Shown here: positions 49,684 through 59,062 of the stretch, in pieces
Layout: the number at the start of each line of letters is the position of its first letter
Numbering within the stretch: position 1 is the stretch's first letter
Source: Candidatus Lightella neohaematopini
Lineage (GTDB): Bacteria > Pseudomonadota > Gammaproteobacteria > Enterobacterales > Enterobacteriaceae
NCBI GenBank assembly: GCA_025728475.1
Contig: JAOBJN010000002.1
Location: 62,001 to 126,000, forward strand
Length of the DNA stretch: 64,000 bases
Direction of reading: 5' to 3'
Notes under the pieces: generated by a model
Told to the model about the DNA's origin: nothing
The model's database searches: none
Seen by the model: only the letters and a program-made list of their open reading frames with translations
Translations under genes and position numbers: made by a program

Positions 49684-49920
49684 ATAAATTCCAATAGTAT
49701 AACAAAAGTTAATAAAACATAATTTTAATTTTTAAATATAGAACTATAGTTGCTACAATACAATATATTATTATTAATTAATACATTTATTAAATTAATT
49801 AATATTTTATTTACAATGTTAATATAGTATAATTTATTATTAGTAAAAATTATTTTTTTCATATAATTTTTATTATAATTATAATTATTTATATTATTAA
49901 TATACTTTAGTAAAGTAATT

Positions 49921-50175
49921 ATGGATATAGAAAAAATAAAGAAAGATTTATTAGATTATTTATCTCCTGATGAATATTATATTAATAATTACGATAATCA
50001 TTTATGCATCACAATAATAAAAGATAGTTTTATTAATTTAAGTATATTAGAAAGACAGCAAGAAGTTTATAAACCATTAGTTAAGTATATAAAAAATAAT
50101 ATTATTCATTCTGTATCGATTACAACATATACTAAGAATGAATGGAAAAATTATAATAATAAGAAAAATAATTAG
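49921..50175 (+). CDS. ibaG: BolA/IbaG family protein
   Basis: An 84-residue BolA-like protein, matching E. coli IbaG in length and in QQEVYKPLVKYI and HSVSITTYTKNEW. BolA-family proteins pair with monothiol glutaredoxins in Fe-S handling. It lies 22 bases upstream of murA as in E. coli. Confidence 0.93.
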   Translation: MDIEKIKKDLLDYLSPDEYYINNYDNHLCITIIKDSFINLSILERQQEVYKPLVKYIKNNIIHSVSITTYTKNEWKNYNNKKNN

Positions 50176-50197
50176 TATTTATATAAACTAAAATTTA

Positions 50198-51469
50198 ATG
50201 AATAAGTTTTATATTTATGGTCCAACTAAATTAAGTGGAAAAGTAAATATTTCTGGTGCAAAAAATTCTGCTTTACCAATATTGTTTGCTACATTATTAA
50301 CAGAAAATATTGTAGAAATAAAAAATATACCTAAATTAAAAGATATAGATGTAGCAATAAAATTATTAAATAAACTTGGTGCAAAAATTAAAAAAAGTAA
50401 ATCAATATATATTAATCCTAAAAATATAGATATTTGTTGTCCATATTATTTATCAAATAATATACGTGCATCTATATGGATATTAAGTCCATTATTAGCT
50501 AGATTTGGCTATGGTATAATACCATTACCTGGGGGGTGTGCTATTGGTACAAGACCAATAGATCTTCATTTATTTGGACTAAGAAAATTAGGAGCTAATA
50601 TAACTGTAAAAGATAAATATATTAAAGCATCAGTATCAGGAAAATTAAAAGGAGTTTATATAAATATGAGTAAAATTAGTGTTGGAGCAACTTTAACTAT
50701 TATGATTGCTGCAACATTGGCTATTGGCACTACAATAATAGATAATGCAGCTAAAGAACCAGAAATAATTGATACTGCTAATTTTTTAATTACTTTAGGT
50801 GCTAAAATATATGGAGCAGGTACTAATAAAATTATAATAAATGGAGTTAATTACCTTAATGGCGGTGTTTACACAATATTACCAGATAGAATAGAAACTG
50901 GTACTTTTTTGGTAGCTGCAGCTATTTCTAGAGGACATATTACTTGTTATTCAACATATCCTACTTTATTAAATGAAGTATTAATTAAATTATGTGAAGC
51001 AGGTGCTGATATTAAAACTGGTAAAAATTGGATAAGCTTAAATATGCATGGTAAACGACCTAATGGTGTTATAATACGTACATCTCCATATCCAGGATTT
51101 CCTACTGATATGCAAGCTCAATTTAGTTTATTAAATTTAGTTGCTAGTGGAGTTAGTAAAATTACTGAAACGATATTTGAAAATCGTTTTAGACATATTA
51201 TTGAATTAATTAAAATGGGAGCAAAGGCAAAAATAATAGGTAATACTGTATTATGTTATGGAGTTAAAAAATTATTTGGAACAGATGTAGTAGCTACTGA
51301 TTTAAGATCATCAATTAGTTTAATATTAGCTGGTTGTATAGCTCAAGGAGTTACTACCGTACATAATATACATTATGTATATAGAGGTTATGATTCTATA
51401 GAAAAAAAATTAAAATTAATTGGTGCAAATATTAAACTAGTCAATAATAAATTAAATAATAGTAATTAA
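50198..51469 (+). CDS. murA: UDP-N-acetylglucosamine 1-carboxyvinyltransferase
   Basis: MurA commits UDP-GlcNAc to peptidoglycan synthesis. The 423 residues (E. coli 419) keep [10 protein letters not shown], the fosfomycin-target cysteine C114 in [10 protein letters not shown], and [16 protein letters not shown] [12 protein letters not shown]. It overlaps the convergent degQ by 4 bases. Confidence 0.98.
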   Translation: MNKFYIYGPTKLSGKVNISGAKNSALPILFATLLTENIVEIKNIPKLKDIDVAIKLLNKLGAKIKKSKSIYINPKNIDICCPYYLSNNIRASIWILSPLLARFGYGIIPLPGGCAIGTRPIDLHLFGLRKLGANITVKDKYIKASVSGKLKGVYINMSKISVGATLTIMIAATLAIGTTIIDNAAKEPEIIDTANFLITLGAKIYGAGTNKIIINGVNYLNGGVYTILPDRIETGTFLVAAAISRGHITCYSTYPTLLNEVLIKLCEAGADIKTGKNWISLNMHGKRPNGVIIRTSPYPGFPTDMQAQFSLLNLVASGVSKITETIFENRFRHIIELIKMGAKAKIIGNTVLCYGVKKLFGTDVVATDLRSSISLILAGCIAQGVTTVHNIHYVYRGYDSIEKKLKLIGANIKLVNNKLNNSN

Positions 51470-52842
51470 TTAGCTAGCAAAAACATATTAGTCTTTCCTC
51501 TAATAATATGAAGTACTATGACAGGTAATTTTTTATTCAAAATTTTTTTTAATTGTAATATATTATCAATACTTTCTTTATTAACACCAACTATTATATC
51601 GTTTTTTTGCAAACCAATATTAAATGCTGAAGAATTTTTTGTTATATTATTAACTAATACTCCTTTTATTTTACCATAGTTATTACTCAATAAGGCTCCT
51701 TGTAAAATAGGTATATTATTAATTTCTTCCATACTATTACTATATCTACTATTACTATCTTCCAATGTAACAGAGATATTATTAATTTTATTGTCTCTTA
51801 ATACACCAATTATAATAGTTTCTCCAGGATTAGTAATGCTAATTTTTACTCTTAATTCTGCAAAATTCTTAATTTTTCTACCATTAATTGAAATAATTAT
51901 ATCCCCTGCTTTAATACCAGCTTTATAAGCTGCTGAGTTTGTTATTACTTCACTAACAAAAGCACCATGTTGAGTACTAATTTGTAAAGCATTTGCTATA
52001 TCAGCTGTTAATTCTGTTCCTTTTATACCTAACTGACCTCGTCTAATTTCTCCATATTTAATTAATTGCTCACTTAAACTTTTTACTATATTACTAGGAA
52101 TAGCAAATCCAATACCAATATTACCTCCATTAGGAGCTAAAATTGCTGTATTAATACCAACTAATTCACCATCTAAATTAATTAAAGCACCACCAGAATT
52201 ACCTCTATTTATTGAAGCATCAGTTTGTATAAAATTTTCTAATCCTTCTAAATTTAATCCACTACGACTAAGAGCAGATACAATACCTGATGTTACAGTT
52301 TGACCTAAACCAAAAGGATTACCAATTGCAATAACAAAATCACCAACTTTTAAGTTATCAGAATCAGCTATTTTAATTTCTGTTAAATTATTTGGATTAG
52401 ATATTTTTAATAAAGCTAAATCAGTTTTATCATCACATCCGACTAATTTAGCATAAAATTCTCTTCCATCATGTAATTGAATTTTAATTTTATCAGCATT
52501 ATGTATTACATGATTATTAGTGATAATGTAACCATTATTAGCATCTATAATTACACCAGATCCTAATCCTTCAAATTGACGTATACTATTATTATTAGGT
52601 ATATTAGGACCAAAAAAATATCTAAATTCTTTAGGTAAAATTGATTGTCTAATAACTTGTGTACCTTCTATATGCATATTTACTACTGCTGGTAGTACTT
52701 TATTTATCATAGAAGATAAGCTAGGAATATTATTAGAATTGTTTATATTAGTTAAAGGAAAAGATGCATAAATATTAATACTACTAAATAAAATAATGAT
52801 AGTAATTATAAATACTTTAATTAATAAGAATACTATATTCAT
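51466..52842 (-). CDS. degQ: Periplasmic serine protease, DegQ/DegP (HtrA) family
   Basis: An HtrA protease/chaperone for envelope quality control. The 458 residues (E. coli DegQ 455) show a signal peptide (cleavage near YA-SF, residue 26) and the triad H111 (TNNHVI), D141 (TDLALL) and S216 (GNSGGAL). Two PDZ domains follow (about 245-340 and 375-455), which excludes DegS. Position before rplM-rpsI fits degQ. Active-site residues look intact. Confidence 0.95.
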   Translation of the reverse strand: MNIVFLLIKVFIITIIILFSSINIYASFPLTNINNSNNIPSLSSMINKVLPAVVNMHIEGTQVIRQSILPKEFRYFFGPNIPNNNSIRQFEGLGSGVIIDANNGYIITNNHVIHNADKIKIQLHDGREFYAKLVGCDDKTDLALLKISNPNNLTEIKIADSDNLKVGDFVIAIGNPFGLGQTVTSGIVSALSRSGLNLEGLENFIQTDASINRGNSGGALINLDGELVGINTAILAPNGGNIGIGFAIPSNIVKSLSEQLIKYGEIRRGQLGIKGTELTADIANALQISTQHGAFVSEVITNSAAYKAGIKAGDIIISINGRKIKNFAELRVKISITNPGETIIIGVLRDNKINNISVTLEDSNSRYSNSMEEINNIPILQGALLSNNYGKIKGVLVNNITKNSSAFNIGLQKNDIIVGVNKESIDNILQLKKILNKKLPVIVLHIIRGKTNMFLLAN

Positions 52843-53029
52843 ATATAATTAGCCTTTTTTATTAGTTTATATTTACGTTAAATTTTTGTTTGAGCAATAT
52901 ACATTATATAAACATAAATTAGAATTAATAAAACTAAAATACAATAATTTAATCTAATTTATTGATAATATATAAAAATAATGTTAGACTACCAACCTAA
53001 CTAATTTAATATTTTATTTTATATTTACT

Positions 53030-53437
53030 ATGAAAAATAATGATTGTTGTTGGTATTTAATTGATGCAGAAAATCAAATATTAGGACGTCTTGCTAGTAA
53101 AATTGCTAATTTATTAATTGGTAAACATAAAATTAATTATTTACCTAATTTAATTACTGGTGATTATGTTGTGTTAATTAATGCTAATAAAATAATTGTT
53201 ACTGGTAATAAATACAAAAATAAAATATATTATAGACATACTGGTTATATTGGTAACTTGAAAAAAAAATCATTTAAGGATATTTTTATAAAAAACCCAA
53301 AATATATTATATCACATGCTGTTAGCGGTATGTTGCCTCGCAATTCTTTAAAAAAAAATATAATTAAAAAACTAAAAATTTATTTAGATAAAAATCATAA
53401 ACATATATCACAAAAACCAAAAATATTTAATATATAA
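53030..53437 (+). CDS. rplM: 50S ribosomal protein L13
   Basis: A large-subunit assembly protein. It has 135 residues (E. coli 142) with a shortened N-terminus. [40 protein letters not shown] and VSGMLPRN are diagnostic. It is co-transcribed with rpsI 14 bases downstream. The 187-base leader contains no structure I can identify with confidence. Confidence 0.97.
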   Translation: MKNNDCCWYLIDAENQILGRLASKIANLLIGKHKINYLPNLITGDYVVLINANKIIVTGNKYKNKIYYRHTGYIGNLKKKSFKDIFIKNPKYIISHAVSGMLPRNSLKKNIIKKLKIYLDKNHKHISQKPKIFNI

Positions 53438-53451
53438 AATGGAATATTATT

Positions 53452-53841
53452 ATGTCTATACATTATTATGGTACTGGACGTAGAAAAAGTGCTGTCGCTA
53501 GAGTTTTCTTGAAAGAAGGAAATAATAAGATAGTAATTAATAATATTGATATTAATCAATATTGTAATAAAAAAATAATTATTTTTACAATTAATCAAGT
53601 ACTATATACAGTTAATTTACCAAATAAATTTGATATATACATAACAGTTAAAGGTGGTGGTATTTTAGGACAAGCAAATGCAATTAAACATGGAATTTCT
53701 CGTGCATTAATAGTTTATAACAATAATTTATATTGTAAATTACGTGAATTAGGATTTATTACTAGAGATTCTCGTATTGTAGAAAGAAAAAAAGTTGGAT
53801 TAAAAAAATCTCGTTGTCGTCCTCAATTTTCTAAAAGATAG
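53452..53841 (+). CDS. rpsI: 30S ribosomal protein S9
   Basis: S9 reaches the decoding centre with its C-terminal tail. The 129 residues (E. coli 130) begin with [16 protein letters not shown] and contain [20 protein letters not shown]. The sequence ends [12 protein letters not shown], close to the universal tail. It is in the rplM-rpsI operon. Confidence 0.98.
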   Translation: MSIHYYGTGRRKSAVARVFLKEGNNKIVINNIDINQYCNKKIIIFTINQVLYTVNLPNKFDIYITVKGGGILGQANAIKHGISRALIVYNNNLYCKLRELGFITRDSRIVERKKVGLKKSRCRPQFSKR

Positions 53842-53857
53842 AATATAATTTCATACT

Positions 53858-54955
53858 ATGTTATGTAATAAAATATTTAATTTTAGTGCTAGTCAAGCAA
53901 TGATCCCGTATACTGTGTTAAAAAAAATAAAAAAGGATTTATTTAATTGGAATAACAAAAATATATCTATAATGGAAGTTAATCATCGTAGTGATTATTT
54001 TGTCTCTATAGTAGAAAATACTAAGAAATACTTACGAGAATTATTAAATATACCCTTAAATTATAAAATAATATTTTGTTTTGGGGGGGCAAGAGTACAA
54101 TTTTCTATTATTCCAATTAATCTCATAAAAAATAAATTTAATTCTGCCGATTACGTAAATAGTGGATATTGGTCTAATAGCGCTATAAATGAAGCAAAAA
54201 AATATTGTACTGTTAATCAATTAAATGTTCTATATAAAGAAGATGGATTAATAAAAGTTCATCCTATGAATAATTGGTTAATTTCTAATAATAGTTCGTA
54301 TTTACATTATTGTCCTAATGAAACGGTAGATGGTATATATATTAATGAGTTACCTAATTTTCATAATCATAATGTTATTGCTGATTGTTCATCAATAATA
54401 TTATCTCGTGTATTAGATATAAGTAAATTTGGTTTAATATATGCAAGTACTCAAAAAAATATTGGTTTGTCTGGATTAACCTTAATAATAATACGTGATG
54501 ATTTAATTAATATAAATAAAAATAATATAGTACCATCAACTTTTAATTATCGATATTTAACAAAATATAATTCTATGTTTAGTACTCCACCAACTTTTGT
54601 TTGGTATGTTGCTAATTTAATGCTTAAGTGGTTAAAGAAAAAAGGTGGATTATCTAAAATTGAAAAAATAAATAAAATTAAATCTAATATCTTATATAAA
54701 GTAATAGATAATAGTACCATATATAATAATAATGTTTCATCTTTATATCGATCATATACTAATATAATATTTAAATTACCTAACGCTAACTTACATAAGT
54801 TATTTTTAAAAGAATCTAACATGGCAGGATTTTTAAATTTAGCTGGTCATAGAGCAATTGGTGGTATTAGAATATCCTTGTATAATAGTATGCCTTTATT
54901 AGGAGTAAAAAAACTTGCTAAATTTATGTATAATTTTTCTAATAAGTATAGTTAG
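53858..54955 (+). CDS. serC: Phosphoserine aminotransferase
   Basis: SerC makes 3-phosphoserine for serine synthesis and also acts in pyridoxal phosphate synthesis. The 365 residues (E. coli 362) have FNFSASQAM at the start, EVNHRS, the PLP lysine K200 in YASTQKNIG and GGARVQFS (usual GGGRGQF). It follows rpsI closely, a joining not found in E. coli. Confidence 0.96.
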   Translation: MLCNKIFNFSASQAMIPYTVLKKIKKDLFNWNNKNISIMEVNHRSDYFVSIVENTKKYLRELLNIPLNYKIIFCFGGARVQFSIIPINLIKNKFNSADYVNSGYWSNSAINEAKKYCTVNQLNVLYKEDGLIKVHPMNNWLISNNSSYLHYCPNETVDGIYINELPNFHNHNVIADCSSIILSRVLDISKFGLIYASTQKNIGLSGLTLIIIRDDLININKNNIVPSTFNYRYLTKYNSMFSTPPTFVWYVANLMLKWLKKKGGLSKIEKINKIKSNILYKVIDNSTIYNNNVSSLYRSYTNIIFKLPNANLHKLFLKESNMAGFLNLAGHRAIGGIRISLYNSMPLLGVKKLAKFMYNFSNKYS

Positions 54956-54978
54956 TATGACCATATTATTTTAGTTAT

Positions 54979-55455
54979 TTAATATTGTAATGCATATATA
55001 ATAATAACTATAGATATTAATCTTTCTAATCTAATGTTAGATTTTTTTATTATTGGTATACTAAATTTTTTACTGTATGGCCAAAATAATGGAATTCCTG
55101 CAGGGGTTAGTATATCAGCAGCAATATGACTAATGTATCCTACAATCATCGCGTAAATTACATCTATAGGAATATTAATTTGCTTAATACTTATATAAAT
55201 CATTATCAAAATTATTAATAATAAACTATGAGTAAAACCTCTATGTCCAAAAAGTTTATAAATTGGTACGGATAACCATTTAAATCTTTTTCCTATAAAT
55301 GATTTTGGATGATCTATATCTGGTAATAAACATGTTATTAAACTACCTAAAATAACGTGCCACCAATCACCACTAGCTATGAAACATATCAATTTAGTTT
55401 TTTTTATCAAAATTATATTAGATATAGCAAAACAAATATGTCCTTCAGTTGTCAT
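54979..55455 (-). CDS. ydjM: YdjM family membrane protein (putative metal-dependent hydrolase)
   Basis: The 158 residues (E. coli YdjM 196) contain MTTEGHICF, GDWWH, the metal-type motif PDIDHPKSF, HRGFTHS, and GYISHIAADILTPAGIPL. Four membrane segments are apparent. The histidine and aspartate pattern is that of the DUF457/LexA-binding-inner-membrane-hydrolase group, whose substrate is unknown. E. coli ydjM lies near thrS and is SOS-induced. No LexA box is seen here. The C-terminus is shortened. Confidence 0.9.
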   Translation of the reverse strand: MTTEGHICFAISNIILIKKTKLICFIASGDWWHVILGSLITCLLPDIDHPKSFIGKRFKWLSVPIYKLFGHRGFTHSLLLIILIMIYISIKQINIPIDVIYAMIVGYISHIAADILTPAGIPLFWPYSKKFSIPIIKKSNIRLERLISIVIIIYALQY

Positions 55456-55656
55456 AATAATAAATAATTACTATAATTTATTAAAATTTATATTATATAA
55501 AACAATTAGTACTATTAATAATTTTTAATAAATTACAATTCATATATTTAGGTTAATAAATTAAATATAGATATATTGAAGTTTCTTAATAAGGATGATA
55601 TTTTACTAAATAAATATAATTTTAACAATTAAATTAATTAATTTTTTAGAAATTTA

Positions 55657-56883
55657 ATGTGTCAGACTAATTATAAAAATAATATTTTATTTTGTGACCA
55701 TCGAAAAATTGCTAAACAAATGGATTTATATCATATTCAAGAAGAAGCACCTGGAATGATATTTTGGCATAATAATGGGCTAATTATATTTAAAGAATTA
55801 GAAAAATTTATTAGATTACAATTAAAAAAATTTTCTTATCAAGAAGTTAAATGTCCATCTATGATGGATAAAAATATATGGAAAATTACAGGTCATTGGG
55901 ATAATTATTCAAATAATATATTTACTACTAGTTCAGAAAATAGAGAATATTGTATTAAACCTATGAATTGTCCAGGACATATACAAATATTTAATCAAAC
56001 AATACAATCTTATCGTAATTTACCTTTAAGAATAGCAGAATTTGGTAGTTGTCATAGAAATGAACCATCTGGATCTTTGTATGGATTAATGCGTATCAGA
56101 AATTTTACTCAAGATGATGCACATATATTTTGTACAGAAGAACAAATATATGATGAAATTAGTAATTGCATAAAAATGATATATCATGTTTACAATATAT
56201 TTGGTTTTAAAAATATTAAAGTTAAATTATCAACTAGACCAAAGTATAGAATTGGTGATGATAATACATGGAATTGGGCCGAAAAAAAACTAGTAGATTC
56301 TTTAAAAGGAAATAATATAATTTTTGATTATCAATTGGGTGACGGTGCTTTTTACGGACCAAAAATAGAGTTTATATTATTAGATTCACTAGGAAGATTT
56401 TGGCAATGTGGTACTATACAGTTAGATTTTTTTCTTCCAAATCGTTTAGATGCTTATTATATTAACAAAAATAATACTCGTAGTACTCCAATTATGATAC
56501 ATCGTTCTATTTTAGGTTCAATAGAACGTTTTATAGGAATAATTACGGAAGAATATGCTGGATTTTATCCAGTATGGTTAGCACCAATACAAGTAGTTAT
56601 TACAAATATAAGTATTAATCAATATAGTTATGTAAATGAAATTGGAAAAATTCTAATGTCATTAAATATAAGAACTAAAATAGATACTAGAAATAAAAAA
56701 TTAGGTTTTAAAATTAGAGAATATATTATTTGTAAAATACCATATATAATTGTTTGTGGTAATGAAGAAATATCATCAAAAAAATTATCAGTTAGGACTA
56801 GTAAGAGTAAAAATTTTTATATTATAAGTATTAATAATTTCATAGAAAAAATTAAATATGAGATAAGTAATTATTTAATTTAA
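55657..56883 (+). CDS. thrS: Threonyl-tRNA synthetase lacking the N-terminal editing region
   Basis: It charges tRNA-Thr. Only 408 residues are present against 642 in E. coli. The protein starts at the catalytic core ([14 protein letters not shown]) and keeps the zinc ligands C105, H156 and H282, which equal E. coli C334, H385 and H511 at a constant offset of 229. Motif 2 ([10 protein letters not shown]) and the anticodon domain are also kept. The TGS (N1) and editing (N2) domains are absent. An in-frame TAA at 55639 blocks any longer start. It heads thrS-infC-rpmI-rplT. Confidence 0.97.
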   Translation: MCQTNYKNNILFCDHRKIAKQMDLYHIQEEAPGMIFWHNNGLIIFKELEKFIRLQLKKFSYQEVKCPSMMDKNIWKITGHWDNYSNNIFTTSSENREYCIKPMNCPGHIQIFNQTIQSYRNLPLRIAEFGSCHRNEPSGSLYGLMRIRNFTQDDAHIFCTEEQIYDEISNCIKMIYHVYNIFGFKNIKVKLSTRPKYRIGDDNTWNWAEKKLVDSLKGNNIIFDYQLGDGAFYGPKIEFILLDSLGRFWQCGTIQLDFFLPNRLDAYYINKNNTRSTPIMIHRSILGSIERFIGIITEEYAGFYPVWLAPIQVVITNISINQYSYVNEIGKILMSLNIRTKIDTRNKKLGFKIREYIICKIPYIIVCGNEEISSKKLSVRTSKSKNFYIISINNFIEKIKYEISNYLI

Positions 56884-56901
56884 AGTTAATATAGGAGTTA
56901 A

Positions 56902-57456
56902 ATTAAAATTAACATTAAGTCAAAATTAATTAAGTTCAAAAATAGAATTAACGAAGAAATAAAGGCAGATAAAGTTCGTTTAATTAATATAGATTTAAAA
57001 CAAATTGGTATTGTTAGTTTACAAGATGCTTTACTTAGAGCAAGTAAATTAAATTCTGATTTAGTAGAAATAAATCCTAATATTATCCCACCTGTTTGTA
57101 GAATAATAAGTTATGGTAAATTTATATATGAAAAAAGTAAATTAATTAAAGAACAAAAAAAGAAACAAAAATCTTTAAATATTAAAGAAATTAAATTTAG
57201 ACCTAATACACAAGAAAATGATTATAATATTAAGTTACGTAATATTATTAGACTTTTAAATCGGGGTAATAAAATAAAAGTAACTCTAAAATTTAGAGGC
57301 AGAGAAATTATACATCAACAAATTGGTATTAATATATTAAAACGTATGAAAAACGATTTACATAAATTAATAATTATGGATAATTCTTTATTAAAAATTG
57401 AAGGAAGACAAATTAGCGTTATGTTAACTCCCGTAAAAAATAAAAATAAGATATAA
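56902..57456 (+). CDS. infC: Translation initiation factor IF-3, non-AUG start
   Basis: IF-3 prevents premature subunit joining and checks the start codon. The frame from 56902 to the TAA at 57454 encodes NRINEEIKADKVR, GIVSLQDAL, DLVEINPN, PPVCRIISYGKF, KEIKFRP, LKFRGREIIHQQIG and KIEGRQISVML, all IF-3 signatures, giving about 184 residues (E. coli 180). No ATG exists at the 5' end. ATT at 56902 followed by AAA mimics the E. coli AUU start, with GGAG at 56894-56897. ATT at 56908 is an alternative. Confidence 0.96.
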   Translation: MKINIKSKLIKFKNRINEEIKADKVRLINIDLKQIGIVSLQDALLRASKLNSDLVEINPNIIPPVCRIISYGKFIYEKSKLIKEQKKKQKSLNIKEIKFRPNTQENDYNIKLRNIIRLLNRGNKIKVTLKFRGREIIHQQIGINILKRMKNDLHKLIIMDNSLLKIEGRQISVMLTPVKNKNKI

Positions 57457-57478
57457 AATTATAAAGAGTAAATTTAAT

Positions 57479-57676
57479 ATGTTAAAAATAAAAACAATAC
57501 GTAGTTTTACAAAAAGATTTAGAAAATTATCATCTGGTAAATTTAAATATAAAAAATCTAACATGCGTCATATTTTAATAAAAAAAACATCAAAACATAA
57601 ACGGCAATTAAGATCTAAAGCAATAACGAAAAGAAGTAATTTAAAAGTAATTAATAAATGTTTACCTTATCTATAA
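57479..57676 (+). CDS. rpmI: 50S ribosomal protein L35
   Basis: The 65 residues equal E. coli. KIKTIRSFTKRF, MRHILIKKTSKHKRQLR and the C-terminal CLPYL identify L35. It lies between infC and rplT. Confidence 0.97.
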   Translation: MLKIKTIRSFTKRFRKLSSGKFKYKKSNMRHILIKKTSKHKRQLRSKAITKRSNLKVINKCLPYL

Positions 57677-57697
57677 TAGTAGATTTTGGAGGATAAT

Positions 57698-58045
57698 ATG
57701 ACTCGTGTTAAAAGAGGAGTAACTGCTCATCAACGACATAAAAAAATATTAAAACAAGCAAGTGGTTACTACGGAGCTAGATCAAGAACATATCGTTCAG
57801 CTTTTCAAGCAGTTATAAAAGCTAATCAGTATAGTTACAGAGATCGTCGAAATAAAAAGAGACAATTCCGTAAATCATGGATTATTAAAATAAATGCAGC
57901 TTCTAGATTATATGGATTAACTTACAGTCAATTGATATGTAAATTAAAGAAATTATCTATTTTAATAAATAGAAAAATAATTACTAATTTAATTATACAT
58001 AATCCAGAAATATTTAAAAATTTAATTAAACAAATAAAACAATAG
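57698..58045 (+). CDS. rplT: 50S ribosomal protein L20
   Basis: L20 assembles the large subunit and in E. coli represses its own operon. The start is ATG 57698 (MTRVKRGV) with GGAGG at 57688-57692. A TTG frame from 57686 would include that site. The 115 residues keep [30 protein letters not shown] and [10 protein letters not shown]. Only 25 bases separate it from pheS, so the pheM attenuator of E. coli is lost. Confidence 0.98.
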   Translation: MTRVKRGVTAHQRHKKILKQASGYYGARSRTYRSAFQAVIKANQYSYRDRRNKKRQFRKSWIIKINAASRLYGLTYSQLICKLKKLSILINRKIITNLIIHNPEIFKNLIKQIKQ

Positions 58046-58070
58046 TTTTTATTATTTAATCTTAATTAAT

Positions 58071-59051
58071 ATGTCTAATATCAAAAATTTATTTAATAAA
58101 GTAAAAGAAAAAGTATCATTATCAAAAAATATTTATGAGTTGAATTCAATTTATAGTAAATTTTTAGGTAAAAATAGTTATATCAGTAAATTAACAAAAA
58201 AAATACACTTAATAAATCTAAAAGATAGATCTTATGTTGGTAAATTAATTAATAAAACAAAATGTGATATTACAAATATAATATTAAAACATAGAGAATA
58301 TTTAGAAAAAGAAACATTAGAAAAATCTATTGCTGACGAAAAAATAGATATTACATTACCTGGAAGAACTAGCAGAATAGGTGGGTTACATCCAATTACA
58401 TCTGCAGTAACAGATATTAACTACTTTTTTTACAAATTAAATTTTACTAATGTTCCTGGATTAGAAATAGAAGATAGTTACCATAATTTTGATGCATTAA
58501 ATATACCAATTAATCATCCATCAAGAAATCCTCAAGATACTTTTTGGTTAGATAAAGAGACATTATTACGTACACAAACATCTAGTATACAAGTTAGATA
58601 TATGAAACATAATAAACCACCAATACGTATTGTTTCCTTTGGAAAAGTGTACAGAAAAGACTATAGTGTTACTCATACACCGATGTTTCATCAAATGGAA
58701 GGATTAGTAGTTGACCGTAACATAAATTTATTACATTTAAAAAATATAATACATAAATTTTTAAATTTTTTCTTTAATAAAAAGAAAATTACTCGTTTCC
58801 GTATGTCTTATTTTCCATTTACTGAACCATCGATGGAAATTGATATTATGAATAATAATAATTGGTTAGAAGTTATTGGTTGTGGTATGGTTCATCCTAA
58901 AGTACTAAAAAATTTAAATATAAATACAAAAATTTTTTCTGGTTTTGCTTTTGGTTTAGGAATAGAACGTTTAGTCATGATACGTTATAATATAAACGAT
59001 ATAAGATATTTTTTTAAAAATGATTTACGTTTTCTTAAACAATTTAAATAA
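58071..59051 (+). CDS. pheS: Phenylalanyl-tRNA synthetase alpha subunit
   Basis: The catalytic subunit of the alpha2-beta2 enzyme. It has 326 residues (E. coli 327) with the N-terminal coiled-coil, GRTSRIGGLHPIT, SFGKVYRKDYSVTHTPMFHQMEG and motif 3 GFAFGLGIERLVM. It sits 11 bases before pheT. Confidence 0.98.
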   Translation: MSNIKNLFNKVKEKVSLSKNIYELNSIYSKFLGKNSYISKLTKKIHLINLKDRSYVGKLINKTKCDITNIILKHREYLEKETLEKSIADEKIDITLPGRTSRIGGLHPITSAVTDINYFFYKLNFTNVPGLEIEDSYHNFDALNIPINHPSRNPQDTFWLDKETLLRTQTSSIQVRYMKHNKPPIRIVSFGKVYRKDYSVTHTPMFHQMEGLVVDRNINLLHLKNIIHKFLNFFFNKKKITRFRMSYFPFTEPSMEIDIMNNNNWLEVIGCGMVHPKVLKNLNINTKIFSGFAFGLGIERLVMIRYNINDIRYFFKNDLRFLKQFK

Positions 59052-59062
59052 TGAGATACTAA

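Noticed and set aside
54547..54822. Minus-strand ORF of 91 codons over serC
   Set aside because: It is antisense to the C-terminal half of serC, has no homolog I recognise and has no upstream signals.
55456..55656. Possible remnant of the thrS editing domain upstream of thrS
   Set aside because: I checked the frame immediately upstream of the thrS start, which meets a TAA at 55639, and saw no recognisable TGS or N2 sequence. The region looks like ordinary AT-rich spacer and the ydjM 5' flank.
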